Assembly (NCBI GenBank): GCA_013115135.1
Contig: JABANP010000202.1
Span: 1-64,000 of the forward strand
Direction of reading: 5' to 3'
Source of the DNA: Perkinsus olseni
Lineage: Eukaryota > Perkinsozoa > Perkinsida > Perkinsidae
DNA: 64,000 bases
The stretch's first letter is position 1. Each line of letters begins with the position of its first letter. Both the position numbers and the translations under genes were made by a program. This document shows, piece after piece, positions 11,067 to 22,520 of the stretch. A model generated the notes under the pieces. The model was not told the DNA's origin, searched no databases, and worked only from the letters and a program-made list of their open reading frames with translations.

Positions 11067-11643
11067 GTGCGGTTGATTGATCTGCTCGCTACCGATGCCA
11101 TCATCACTTCTAGCATGATTCGCGATATTCTCGTTGATTCAACGACATGATAATCGTATCTTGGATTTCGCTGAATACAAACGACTTTTGCCTGTGCTGG
11201 TTCACCTTGGCCGTAGAGCCTGCTGTGTAGAGTACGCGTCGGCAGCCGAACAACTGCGGCACTCTATAAAATTCGACGCTCCCGCTTCACGAATGTAAAG
11301 CCGGGTAACTCTCAGGCTCTCCCCTGTTGAGAGATTCGGGGCTGATGTGAGAGAATGTTGTCCCAGGTGAGATTCGCCATTTCGATCGAACCTGCAGTTT
11401 CCGTGTTATTTTAGCTACGATGGGAGCTTACGGTTCGACACGCGTGTCTGTACTCGTGCCCCATGCAGTGAAGAAAGAGTTACGCGTGTATAAAATTTGA
11501 GAGTACGTGATGTGACCATGCGAATGTTGATGTCGTTGTGGATTCGCTTGTTATCGTAACACTGTCATGTTGCAAACAAGGACAAGAGAGAACTCACGTT
11601 GCCTAGTAATGGATATATCTTTCAGACCTTCTTTTCTGAGAGC
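11067..11643. other. Spacer between unit 1 A and B genes
   Basis: No coding signal recognised. Short hairpin-like repeats such as CTCTCA...TGAGAG occur around 11310-11330. Confidence 0.5.
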
Positions 11644-12442
11644 ATGGACCATCATTCCTTTCTTCCTTTCATCTTTTCCGTCCTTTTGCCCGTGATTCAG
11701 GGGAAGCAGTATAGGGTCACTGGCTCACGGACTTTTTTGCCGTCCGATCTATCCTAAATATGGCGTCAGCGATTTGTGCGCTTTGGCTTTCAAGCAGCAC
11801 CCGCGCTATTATATGTTCACTCTCAATTGGGCTGTTTTTGACAAAATCGAAGACGAGGTTTTGTCAAACTACACCATTATTGAGAGGAAACGAAACAGGA
11901 CTCGCCGATCGACGGTAGCGCCAGATGATCCCTTCACCTTCGAACGTGATATCATAATACCCGAAACATGCCCGATCACTGTGCTAGAGCCGGGAGACAC
12001 AGCGAACTATATCCTTGTTGATGATACTCGTAGGCTTATCGGTTCCCGACCTGCATTGGAAGACATGATGTACCGGAAAGAGATGCTGAATCGGTCAAGG
12101 ATAAGTGAAATCAGCAAGAACAAGACACTGCATTACTATCAACCGGGACGAGAAGATACCGGTTTCATCGTCAAGGACGGCATTGTGACTGAACTGGAGA
12201 GGTTTGGGGGATCGATTGAAGAGGGCCCTCAATTCACGTGGCACGACAATCTCCCAGAAGCCTCGCTACTGAGACTGGACGGCGGCATCAGCATCGTGTA
12301 TTTCATACCGTATTTGACTGTCTTGCATCGATGGAAGTCCCATCGATGCACGACAGTCAAGGCCGTGTTCCACCATGGAACAAGGCCTCGAGCGAACCAC
12401 GACGGGGACTCCGCGGACACGAACGTAAACAACGCAAGATGA
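11644..12442 (+). pseudogene. FCR family B gene, unit 1 (frameshifted, rewritten 3' end)
   Basis: ATG 11644 encodes a hydrophobic signal-like start (SFLPFIFSVLLPVI). A frameshift near the T run at about 11735-11740 separates it from the conserved body (LFCRP, HPRYYMFTLNWAV, FERDIIIPETCPI, YYQPGRED). After FIP, near 12313, the conserved C-terminal codons seen in units 2 and 3 are replaced by a 47-base inverted repeat (12314-12360) and unrelated sequence. Either change would disable or alter the protein. Confidence 0.65.
12314..12360. repeat. Inverted repeat, 21-bp arms, 5-nt centre
   Basis: Arms TTGACTGTC... and ...GACAGTCAA differ at one position. It sits exactly where the B1 reading frame departs from B2 and B3. 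Confidence 0.85.
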
Positions 12443-12751
12443 GTAAAATCCAGGTAACACAAGCCATGATATTGGAGAGGTTAGTATCAGGAAATCGTCA
12501 AATGGTTACCGCTAATAGATCCTAGCAGAGGACAATCTCACAAGCAATGGCGTGGGCGCCTGCGGCATGATAACACTTGGGGAAAGTAGCTAGCGACGCT
12601 AACCTCGCGCCCTCACCTAAGCCCACCGATTTGTCACAAATCATTCGTCCTGCATGTGGTGTCAGTAAGTGTAGCGGCACGCATACCGATCGCATCATGC
12701 GATTCGCATGCAATCCTGTCCATTTTGTGTACGAATGGACGCCGACCGTAT

Positions 12752-12770
12752 GTATCTCAATTTGAGATAC
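12752..12770. repeat. Perfect palindrome 9+1+9
   Basis: GTATCTCAA, one T, then TTGAGATAC. Confidence 0.9.
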
Positions 12771-13473
12771 GGACACGCATTCAAAGCGTGAGGAATTGAA
12801 TCACTAGACGCTCGGGTTTACGCACAAACCATTGCTAAGTGTTATCGTATAACCATTGTTTGGTCTTTGATCTGGTCAATAAGCTTGATGCTGCTCAGCT
12901 AATGTAGCTGACCTCTGATGAGATGTCGCCGATCTCGGCAACTGGCTCGCAGTGAACCATGCCCGTTAGGCGGGTGGTGGATTTAGATACGGATTCAACA
13001 TAATCTGCTGGACTCCCTTTTGCGAGAACGATTGCCTCCATTGTTTGATGATAGTTGGGCGACCGCGAATTTCCGAGGCTCATGTTTTTACGCTACACCA
13101 TTTCCGGACCAAATTGAATAAAGCCCAGACCGGATTAGTAAAACCCTAGAGCAAGTTAATAAGACCCAGAGCGGATTAGTGAAACCCCAGAGCAATTCAA
13201 TAAAGCCCGGATGAAACTTGTGAAACCTCAACGCTATCGCGTTACGAGCTCGAATAAGTTATTTGAAATAACGCTTCCAATGGGTTGCACGCGGAAAGAA
13301 TCATACTTGTAACTATTCTCAGTTGAACCCGTAGGGTTCGACGCGGGGCCTGTGCAACTTCTCTAGGGCCGCGCGTCCATCGAATAGGCAGTTCGGAACA
13401 GCTATGCTACAACCTCCGTTATTAGCTGACGATGCAAAGCAGGCAGCCGTCTGATGCCAAGTCTGACTTGTTG

Positions 13474-13500
13474 CGCGAAGTGCTTAGTAAGCACTTCGCG
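13474..13500. repeat. Perfect palindrome 13+1+13
   Basis: CGCGAAGTGCTTA, one G, then its exact reverse complement. Confidence 0.95.
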
Positions 13501-14273
13501 TTTGACTGTTCAAAACAGTCTGTTTTGGCCTCTCTGTCGCCGAGACTTCTTCGGATCAATTGCATTGATGTGGCAGCCTAATATTGGCACTCGGTTGGCA
13601 AATTGCCAGAAGACTTGTTCTCGTTGTTGCCAAGCAGTTCGAATACGTGGTTGGATGATCTCGCGCATGATCAGCGCGTGATCAGCGATAGCGTGCAGTA
13701 CTCGGTGATTATGCTGAGCTCAAGCCCGAGACCGGTACTCGGAGTCGATATCGGCAGTGCTTGGGAGAGGGGTTCCGCGGCGCTGAGAGCGGCGGTTGCA
13801 CGTTCTGCAGCGCCCGTGCACAACGCGTTCCGTGTTCTAGGAGAGAACTCACAGCTCACTACTAGTGAGTACTAGTGAGTCACTAACTTACCACACTTGA
13901 ATCTCACGAACAATCATATCCCCCAGTGATGTTCAGCCTGCGGCGAATCAAGCTACGTGTATCCAGATTTGTTACAGTGGGACGAGTAACTTCCTACTTA
14001 ACGGTCCGTCTCAGATAGCTCAGTCTTTCTATCAGGCCAGAGTGATTATTGGGCGAGCGGTTCTACGGCTGCTCGAGAAGTATCGACGGTGGAATTTCCA
14101 AACCGTGACATCAGAAGTGGGGAGCGCTCTGGATATCAGTGATCTCCGTCTGAAGATCTCGACTCGAGATTCTCGAGCAGAGCATTCTTCATGTCAGAGA
14201 ATTAATATGCTGCACAAGGCGTAGATTCGCTCACCTGCATGAATAGACTGTTGATATTTTTGTTAGCTGCACG

Positions 14274-15151
14274 ATGTCACTCTTGGCCCGACTCTTCGGC
14301 TGCAGATCTCAAGACTCGGCATCCTCTTGCTTTGGTCGTCCCGGCGTTCCTCTCGTGTCCGAGATAGAAATCTTCTGTCGATACGGTGAACAGTCCCACA
14401 GTTGCTTCGTCGAGAGCAACACGGACCCTGTCTACGCTTTCGAATACAGCGTCGAGCTCGATGGTAGCCCGGGAGCCATACCACAGTCGATCACTCGAGG
14501 GTGTCGGCTGGGTTTGACTGACGGGATCGTAGAGCAAGGGGACGACTTCACGAAACTCCAGAGGTTGAAGCCCGAGTACTACACTCGTGACCAAACACTT
14601 ATGGCGAGAGGACCGCCACGAATTTGTGAGCACAGTTTTGAGTATGCCAAGATAGAGAACGACGTGAGAGTGGTGGACCGAGATATTTACACCGGACGAT
14701 AAGACAGGATGGAGAAACACAGAATGGAGGAATTCAAAGAAATCTTACTGGGTTCGCGATATCATTACTTTTCTCAAACCCCACATCTCGAAATTGTTAT
14801 TCGTTGGAGGGGCGAACAGTTCGATATCTATGATGACGATGGGAAACATGGACCTTTCCCTGTGAAGTGGATACCAGCGAAGGGGTTCGGAACATTCAAG
14901 TTCGCCATAGACAAGAAACGCTACGCCGTTTTTATTCACTACTACATGCTAGTCATCAATGTGGAGACCAAAGGAGACTACAGTATTGCGTGTGTAAGGC
15001 GTCTTATCGAGTGATTCGAGGGAATCACACATCTCTTCAGGAACGGCGTTTCGCAACATCCCAAACGAAGAATGTGAGTCGACTCGGCATTGTCTGCATG
15101 TTTTTATCAACCTCAATGCACAGGTACTTCGACAATATCATGGCCGGGTGA
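14274..15151 (+). pseudogene. FCR family A gene, unit 2 (nonsense and frameshift)
   Basis: ATG 14274 leads into EIEIFCRYGEQSHSCF, so the frame is correct at the start. Over 14541-14700 it is nearly identical to unit 1. The codon that is TAC in unit 1 (GRYDR) is TAA here at 14700-14702. Downstream, one extra base before VLR at about 14975-14990 breaks the frame again. Splice sites and the final YFDNIMAG exon are still visible, ending at TGA 15149-15151. This is a decayed copy. Confidence 0.75.
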
Positions 15152-15894
15152 GAACGATGTGAAAAGCCATTCTTCCGTGCTCCAGTTTACAACTGTCCTC
15201 CCACAATGGAGGATCTCCATCCTCCATCCATTTTCCGCCTGGAGAGTTGCCAGAGGGAAAGTGGTCCAGAAAGTCGCCTGAGTTCGTCCATGTGACCACG
15301 GTGGCTAAATCAGCAGTACTGATTCAGTACCGTGTGGGTGCTCGGACAGTTCCGGAACTTCCGGAGCGGAACTTCCACGATGAAACCGTTTCATTGAAAC
15401 GCATATGATCAACGGACTGCACTCAGCACACTGTACGGTACAGTGTACTGTAGTACCGTATCGACACAACGGTACAGTCCGTACCAATTACAGTCATGGA
15501 GTCACGTTTTCAGGCTCTCATCTATGCAAAGCGTTGGAGAAGAAATAAGAGAATGTTGCCCTGTGTAGGAACAGTCACTTTTGATTTAACCCACGGTCGC
15601 CTGTATCAGTTACGATGCCGCCATGCAATTCGATAGGCAATCCTGCAACCGTGCTTCATGCACAGAAAGCAGAGCCACAAGTGTATAGCCAATAAACGTA
15701 ATGATGTGATTCAATCATCACAATTTATGATGGTGTACATGCCACGAAGTAAACGCTTGTTATGTTCTCATGGAGGTCTCATGACTATTGCTGGGACTCC
15801 CACCGCGGCACAACGTCCGCGGGAGTTCCTACGAGTTCAACTTCACTCGCACGGCCCGTAGTTCTTGAGTTCAACTCTTGATACTCTTGCTTGC
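15152..15894. other. Spacer between unit 2 A and B genes
   Basis: Holds several imperfect GGTACAGT/ACTGTACC hairpins at 15430-15490. No gene seen. Confidence 0.5.
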
Positions 15895-16800
15895 ATGCCT
15901 CGGCAGCTCCCCTCCATCTGCTATGGGCTGATACCTATGGTCTGGTATGGTCTGGGCCTACCTACCATTAACGGGACCGGCATAGAATCGATTTATCCGG
16001 TGCTTTTCTGCCGTCCGGTCTATCCTGAAAACGCCGTCACCGATGTGTGCCTTCTGGCCTTCGAGTACCACCCGCGTTATTATATGTTCACTCTCAATTG
16101 GGCTGTTGTCGACCGAGATGGTGACGAGGTTTTATCCAACTACACCGTTATCGAGAAGAAATCGAACATAACCCGCCGCCCCAGGGTGGCACCAGATGAT
16201 CTCTTCACCTTCGAACGTGATATCATAATACCCGAAACATGTCCCATCACTGTGCTGGAGCCGGGAGACACAGCGAACTATATCCTTGTTGATGATACTC
16301 GTAGGCTAATCGGTTCCCGACCTGCATTGGAAGATATGATGTACCGGAAAGAGAACTTAAATCGGTCGAGGATGAGTGAAATCAGCAGTAACAAGACATT
16401 ACTATCAACCGGGACGAGAAGATACCGGTTTCATCGTCAAAGACGGCATTGTGACTGAACTGGAGAGGTTTGGGAGATCGATTACAGAGGGCCCTCAATT
16501 CATATGGCACGACAATCTCCCAGAAGCCTCGCTACCGAGGCTGGACGGCGGCACCAGCATGGTCTTCTTCATACCGTATTATATGATCCACATTATAGGA
16601 AGCGCAGAGGGACATGTCATATACATGGAGGCTTACAAATGGTGAATGATAGAAAAGGCAATGACCCAACGACCCACTTCATTTTTCAGGGGTGGACCGC
16701 GGCAGACCACGGCGTCGAAGGAACCGTAGGATCGCCGAAGTTTGAGCCTTCAACGTCATTCTCATCTGCTTAGGTTCTTCCTCACACCGATGCCACGGTA
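15895..16800 (+). pseudogene. FCR family B gene, unit 2 (5-nt deletion)
   Basis: ATG 15895 encodes MPRQLPSICYGLIPMVW, a hydrophobic start, then LFCRPVYPENAVTDVC and the conserved body. At about 16396 five bases present in units 1 and 3 (within AAGACACTGCATTAC) are missing, shifting the frame before the YYQPGRED block. The C-terminal AYKW exon, its donor site and a following acceptor (ending about 16687) remain recognisable. The exact 3' end is uncertain. Confidence 0.75.
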
Positions 16801-18053
16801 TGTATCTCGACGGTTGAAACGCTTCCTGTGTCGAACATGTTTCTGGCAGGTTGGCAGACAGACTTGTCCAAGATGTTGATGCACCACCACCACCACCAAC
16901 GTAAATGATCGACATGTTATCAGTATGCCTGCGTGCATGAGCTCAGATACGAGGAAGCCACTAGGGATGACCATCGTCACGTTGCCCACCGTCAAGAACA
17001 ATCGCCGAATAGTCATCGCCTTTCAAGACCAATTCACAGACTGAATACCCTGGTTTGACAGTATCCAACCCCATTATTCGCATGAACTGGTGTATGTGCT
17101 TCAGCATGATGTGTTATTGCTAGTGTGTGGTGTCTTGTTATAGACTGGAGCTGAGCTCGAGCTCCAGGAGCTCGTAGCTTCGCTAGAACGTTATTCACCT
17201 GTCTTGTGTCGAATATCGGTAAGCTGCTCCCGAACGATCCACAGATGCGAACGTGAACTTCACGCCGTGAGGTTGGCGAATCGCCAATGGCGATTAGAGT
17301 GTGAGGATTTGGTGAGTTAAGGAGATATGTTAATTTCCACTCGTAAACCATCAGCCCTGCGGAGACGATCGCCGCTGGACGTGCGAATCCAGAGGCGACA
17401 TACCTATACTGTGCATAGAACTTCCAGTTCCGTGAACAAAGTGTTGGAACGGCTCCGTTAACCGGACGAATCCACAAGCCAATGTGACTCTCGACTGCTG
17501 GTACCTTCTATAAGACACTTTGCACGCTGACAGTTCCCGCCAGGAGCTTCCCACCGGGAATCCAGTACCTTGGATTTTCCTCGTAACACCTGACCGAGTC
17601 CCGGAGACATTGTGGAGTGCTAGTGGGGTTCCTGCACTCACTCACTGAGTTCCAATGGGTGCCCTTTGAAGGCTGGTGAAACCGTTGAGAGTTGATACGA
17701 GTAATTCGCGACTCTAGTTGAGCTTGGTTCAAGGTGTTCTCTGTGCTCTCCTCTCCGTACCGAAGGGGAGAACACAGAGGTTCTGTCTCCTCCGCCGGTT
17801 CCGGCTTAGTTCGACTTCCCCCGATGTGCTCAGCTAGGGGCTCTCTGCTCTCATGCGGGAGTTCTTCTAGTCGTTTCAACTTGAACCTTTACAGACCCCC
17901 TCGACTTCGAAGCCCTTCTCAAGACTCTGGGCTAAACTATCTGGACATTGGAATTTTCGACTAGGAAGAGTATTATCAGAGAAGCTCATTCTTGAAGGGG
18001 CAACATTCCAACAACATAGTGATGAGCGGAGAATGAATGAATGGGTGTCCATA

Positions 18054-18078
18054 GAACTCCTGAACGATTCAGGAGTTC
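18054..18078. repeat. Perfect inverted repeat 11+3+11
   Basis: GAACTCCTGAA, CGA, then TTCAGGAGTTC. Confidence 0.9.
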
Positions 18079-18901
18079 AGTCGATAATATTACCGTGTAG
18101 AGGAGACGACTGACAGATGCGGAGAGTTCAACCGTCGAGTGACGGTGGAGTCATCATCGCTGGCAATTTTCTTTTGCAAAAACGCCGTTTCCGAAACGGC
18201 CTTCCTTCCCTCCCGGCGCTAGTGTTGCCACATCCCAAACTCATTGTGTCACTGACAGTGACGAGCGAGGAGTTCGGCGAACTGCCTGAACTTCAGGCCC
18301 TGAGGTCTACTCACAAGCTGACACTCTTAAAAGTCTTATGAGCTGATGAATCTACTCCAGAACGATTCCGGCGCACAATTTCGGCTTTCTCTTGACCTAG
18401 AAAACTCTGTAGGAAATATGACTAGATAGCAACCACGAGAAGCTCGAAGTTCGAGTTCGAATTTCGAGCCCCGAGTGGTTGCCAATCGGAGCTACGAGTA
18501 ACATATAGTGGAGCGAATATCTTCGTGGAAAATCTGCGAGCTTTTATCGAAGAGAAGCTTCGAGAACCAGCGTACTCCACCGAGCATGGTACATACTGCA
18601 GGCTGCAGTCTGCAGCGGCATTGCTGGTGACCCCCTCAGCCACAACAGCCACGTGGAACCACGCTGGAGTGTGGCGTTCGACGAGCTGCTTGATCCGAGC
18701 GACTCCTCTTCGCTCAGCGAACGCCCTCTCTAAGACGAGCGAAAATCCTCCGCGCTCGAAGATCTTCGACATAACATTTCCGTGGCCGGCTCAAAACTAA
18801 GAAAGCCTTTCGGGTAATGGCTCCATCATTTTGTTCATGATGAGGAGCGGCCCGTATGCTGTAGACCTCAAGGAATGATCGCAAACGTAATAGCCTGGCA
18901 G

Positions 18902-18920
18902 CAGTGCTGACTCAGCACTG
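18902..18920. repeat. Perfect palindrome 9+1+9
   Basis: CAGTGCTGA, C, then TCAGCACTG. Confidence 0.9.
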
Positions 18921-18961
18921 TTCGAGTTGGGCAAGTTGTTAGTAGTTGTGTCCACTTCCTC

Positions 18962-19834
18962 ATGCCCAACGCTTTGCTGAACCACTTTCCAGGTCTCCGA
19001 TCTTCAAACCCTTTTTCTACAGGATCTCGGGCCGATCCTGTTCCCGAGATCGAGATTTTTTGCCGGTACGGCACAGCTTCCCACAACTGCTTCGTTGAGA
19101 GCTACGCGGTCCCTGTCTACGCTTTGGAATACTCTGTCGAACCCAATGGCGAACTGGTGCCGACCTCAATGACAAGAGGGTGTCAGCTGGAGGTTGTTGC
19201 CAATTCTACCGAGCGAGTTGATGACTTCACAGAGATCCAAGAACTGGAACCTGAATACTACGCTCAAGATCGACAGCTCTCTGGGAGAGGTCCTCCGGAA
19301 TTTTGCAAGCAAAAACTCCAGTATGCTAGAATTGGGAACGACCTGCGCGTGATTGACCGAGATGTTTACGGCGGACGATACGACAGGATGAGCAAATATG
19401 ACGGAAAGTTCTTGTATGATACATTTAGGGGTAAACTGTTTCATTACTTTTCGCACCTGCCTCCTTTGGATATCCTCATTCGGGGCAAAAAGACTCAGAT
19501 TTCTGAAGATGGTCGTGGCTTCCGTCACACGCCCATTGGCTGGATATCACTCGGAAGTGCTAGTAAATACAAATTCAGCATCGATGGGAGGCGTTTCGCC
19601 GTATTTATCCACTACTACATGCTGATCATCGACAAGAAAACAAAGGAGACCGTAGTTCTGCGCGTGTAAGTGTTCCCTCAGAAATGGTTGTGTAATCAGT
19701 GATATTGTGTATCTCTTCAGGAACGGCCATTCACAAAATCCCAAGGCAAGCATGTAAGACAACTTCCTCTTGCCTGCCCACTGTTGTCATTCTTGCCATG
19801 GGCCAGGTACTTCGAGAACATTATGGCTGGGTAG
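18962..19834 (+). CDS. FCR family A protein, unit 3 (intact)
   Basis: Three exons: 18962-19665, 19721-19753 and 19807-19834, with introns of 55 and 53 nt bounded by GTAAGT...TTCAG and GTAAGA...GCCAG. The spliced length is 765 bases (254 residues) with no stop. Conserved features are EIEIFCRYG, HNCF, MTRGC, EYYAQD, FCKQK and RRFAVFIHYYMLIID, ending YFENIMAG. Paired cysteines suggest a disulfide-bonded secreted protein, but no clear signal peptide is visible at this ATG, so a short upstream exon is possible. No known family is recognised. It is the only undamaged A copy, which identifies it as the working member of the tandem array. Confidence 0.75.
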
Positions 19835-20320
19835 GCAAAAGATGGTTTACGCTTAAGTTCATAAAATCCTATGGCATTTTTTCCATGAGGGTAGCTGCTG
19901 CTTCTTGTGCAAGCAAACGGTTGCGGGCCGCAACTTGCGGCTGCTATATGCGGTTGTGGCTGGATTCGGTGCGCGGATTAAACTCCACAGCTGCTTTTTC
20001 AGGCTGTTAACAGTTGAACAAGGCAGGAACGGATTTAGAGAGTGCTGCCCCACGTAGGAGCCGTCCCATCGGCTTGGAATTGTGATCGCCTCTCTCAGTT
20101 ATGAAGGCAGTATGCAGTTCGTTTTGCAACGGTGCAACCGCCCTGTCTGTACCCAAGAGACAGTGACCGAAGTTTAAAGCCGATCATGATGATGTGATAT
20201 GGTTGTCCAAACATCTTGATGGAATCGCTTATTGCGTTATCGTAGAGGGAGGGAATCCAAGAAATATAGACTCAGTGCAAAGTGTCAGAGTAGTTACCAA
20301 GTTTCAAAGCTCTCGCCAGC

Positions 20321-21225
20321 ATGCGTCGCCAGTCCGTCATCCCTTCCATCTTCTACGTACTTATACCTGCCTTTCATGGGAGCGATATAGAATCGATGGA
20401 TCCACACCTCTTCTGCCGTCCACTTTCTCGTGAAAGGACCTTCACCGAGATGTGCAGTCTCGGTTTCCTAAACCACCCTCGCTATTATATGTTCACTCTC
20501 TATTGGGCTGTTCTCGACCTAATCGACGACCAGGTCTTGTCCAACTACACGGTCATTGAGAGAGGACCAGCTGAGACTCGCCGCCCTAGGGTGGCGCCAG
20601 GTGATCCCTTCACCTTCGAACGCGACCTCATAATACCCGATACATGCCCGATCACTTCCCTGGCACCGGGAGACGCAGCGAACTATATAGTTGTTGATCC
20701 TACCCGCAGGCTAATCGGAGCTCGCTCCAAGGTGAAGGATATGATGCACGAGAAAGAGAAGTTCAAACGGTCGAAGATGAGTGAAATCAGCAAGAACAAG
20801 ACACTGCATTACTATCAACCAGGACGTGAAGATATCGGTTTTGTCGTGAAGGACGGCATTGTGGCTGAGTTGGAGAGGTTCCGTGGGTCGATTGAAGAGG
20901 GCCCTGAATTTACGTGGCACGACAAGCTCCCACAAGCCTCGCTACCGAGGTTGGACGGCGACATCAGCGTCGTCTTCTTCATACCGTATTATATGATCCA
21001 CATGATAAGAAGCGAAGAGGGAGAGATGATAAAAATGGAGGCCTATAAATGGTGAACCCGCGTTAGGAATGGACACTGCCATACCGTGCATGGTCTCCGA
21101 TGTTTCAGGGGTGGACCACGACAGACTCTCAAATGGGCCAATCCGTAAGACATCCTTTCGCATCCAGTTCTGCATTGCAAGTCCATTGCCTGTTTAGGTT
21201 CTTCCCAACGCCAGGATTTCGGTAA
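20321..21225 (+). CDS. FCR family B protein, unit 3 (intact, signal peptide)
   Basis: Three exons: 20321-21051, 21109-21144 and 21198-21225, with introns of 57 and 53 nt. The product is 264 residues. Residues 1-22 (SVIPSIFYVLIPAFHG) look like a signal peptide, followed by the family mark LFCRP. The body contains HPRYYMFTLYWAVLD, FERDLIIPDTCPI, YYQPGREDIGFVVKDG and FFIPYYMIHM. The same exon layout (long first exon, two tiny last exons) as the A gene suggests A and B are ancient duplicates. Function unknown; probably secreted. Confidence 0.8.
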
Positions 21226-21873
21226 TGACTTTGACTCCTGGAGAAGACCTTCCGTATGACCTTCAAGTATCTTTTCTGTAGGTCGGCGAGAAGACCTCAC
21301 GGGAGTGATGATCCCGGGCATCCACCACCCACGTGAGTGGAAACCACTTAATGGATAACACGCTCGCACTCGGCACACCATCACCATCTCAGTTACGAGG
21401 AATCCATGAACGACGATTCTTTACCTAGTACGCCAATTCACCGAGAAGGAAGAGAACGATCACCGAGTCAATTTCGTCCTACTCATAAGCGAGAGACACT
21501 GGTTTGAGACCCTCATGTGAATGATGAACCGAGCGTGTTTGTTATCTTGCTGTCCTGTTTTTGGACAATGCCATTTCGTTCTGTCATTCCCGGGTGATTC
21601 ACAGGGCGAATAACCCTGGGTGATTGAGTATGCACAGATGATAGACCATCATTGATAGTACATGATAATCGTCAGACTTAATGAAAACTACGTGCCTAGT
21701 ACTACTAGGCTAGTAGACCTCACTCGTGACACGAATTTCGTGTATATGAAGTTATCGTCGAGGCACCTGAATCCCGCTCACAACTCGACTGACCTGTTCA
21801 CGACCGGCGCATCACCGGGAACGTCCAAGCCGTCACTGGGAGAATCGTGAGTCTCTCTTCAGTTCACGTTAGA
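21226..21873. other. Spacer, no gene recognised
   Basis: Nothing beyond short hairpins was seen. Confidence 0.5.
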
Positions 21874-22520
21874 ATGTCTCCCCGAATGTTGATGCTCGTC
21901 TCCTTGGTCGTCCTCAGCGTCAATACCGTACTCGCTGCCTACCCTCATTACAATATCTACTGCAGGGAAGGCAGAGGGGCGTTCATAACTGAGTGTGTTC
22001 TAGAGAAAGATCGTCACCCGATTCGCGCTTTCACCTATGAGGTTGTGCGCGACTCCGGCGATGTTTACGCCACCTTAAACGACTACCGCGAGCTAAGCGA
22101 GAAGAAATTTTCTAACGGCCCTTTTAAAGGGCCGTTATATTTCCTTCTGATTGCAACCTCGATCATGCGCCAAGTGGCGGCGGTTCCTACTTGTACGAAC
22201 AGTACCGTGAGAGGAGGGTGATAGGTTGGCAAAACGAAAGACCTTATAGAAAAGAGCTCAAGAGGTCTCGCCACGATATTAAGGTTGCAGCTGAGGCACA
22301 GGGGCTCAGATACATGTCGTTCTTACCTACTGCTGATCTCGACGTTTCTAGAGAAGGTGAGCTGACTTAGTCGAGACCAAATCGCACCGCTAAGAGCGCA
22401 AAATGGCTGTTCGTGGAGGGGTATGATGTCTTCAAACTGCCGGGCGGCCGCATCGGTTTCTTCGCTGATGATATCGACGTGATTGTAGCACGGGATGATC
22501 TTTATGTCCTACGCGAGTGA
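21874..22520 (+). pseudogene. FCR-related single gene, frameshifted
   Basis: ATG 21874 opens a strong signal peptide (MLMLVSLVVLSVNTVLA) followed by YNIYCREG and RAFTYEVVRD, matching the intact gene at 24436. A 25-base perfect palindrome (22113-22137) sits at the point where homology is lost. Downstream fragments ERPYRKELKRS, GLRYMS and GGRIGFFADD align to the intact gene but in other frames and with an internal TAG. The copy is broken. Confidence 0.7.
22113..22137. repeat. Perfect palindrome 12+1+12
   Basis: TAACGGCCCTTT, one T, then its reverse complement, inside the FCR pseudogene. Confidence 0.95.

Larger units (their letters stand above)
12443..14273. other. Gene-free spacer rich in perfect inverted repeats
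   Basis: No gene seen. Perfect palindromes lie at 12752-12770 (9+1+9) and 13474-13500 (13+1+13). The segment 13120-13220 holds a degenerate run of AAACCC(A/T)GAG-like units. Confidence 0.6.
16801..18961. other. Spacer between FCR units 2 and 3
   Basis: No gene supported. Perfect inverted repeats at 18054-18078 (11+3+11), 18184-18200 (8+1+8) and 18902-18920 (9+1+9); an 8+1+8 copy (CGAGCTCC-A-GGAGCTCG) lies near 17157-17173. Confidence 0.6.
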
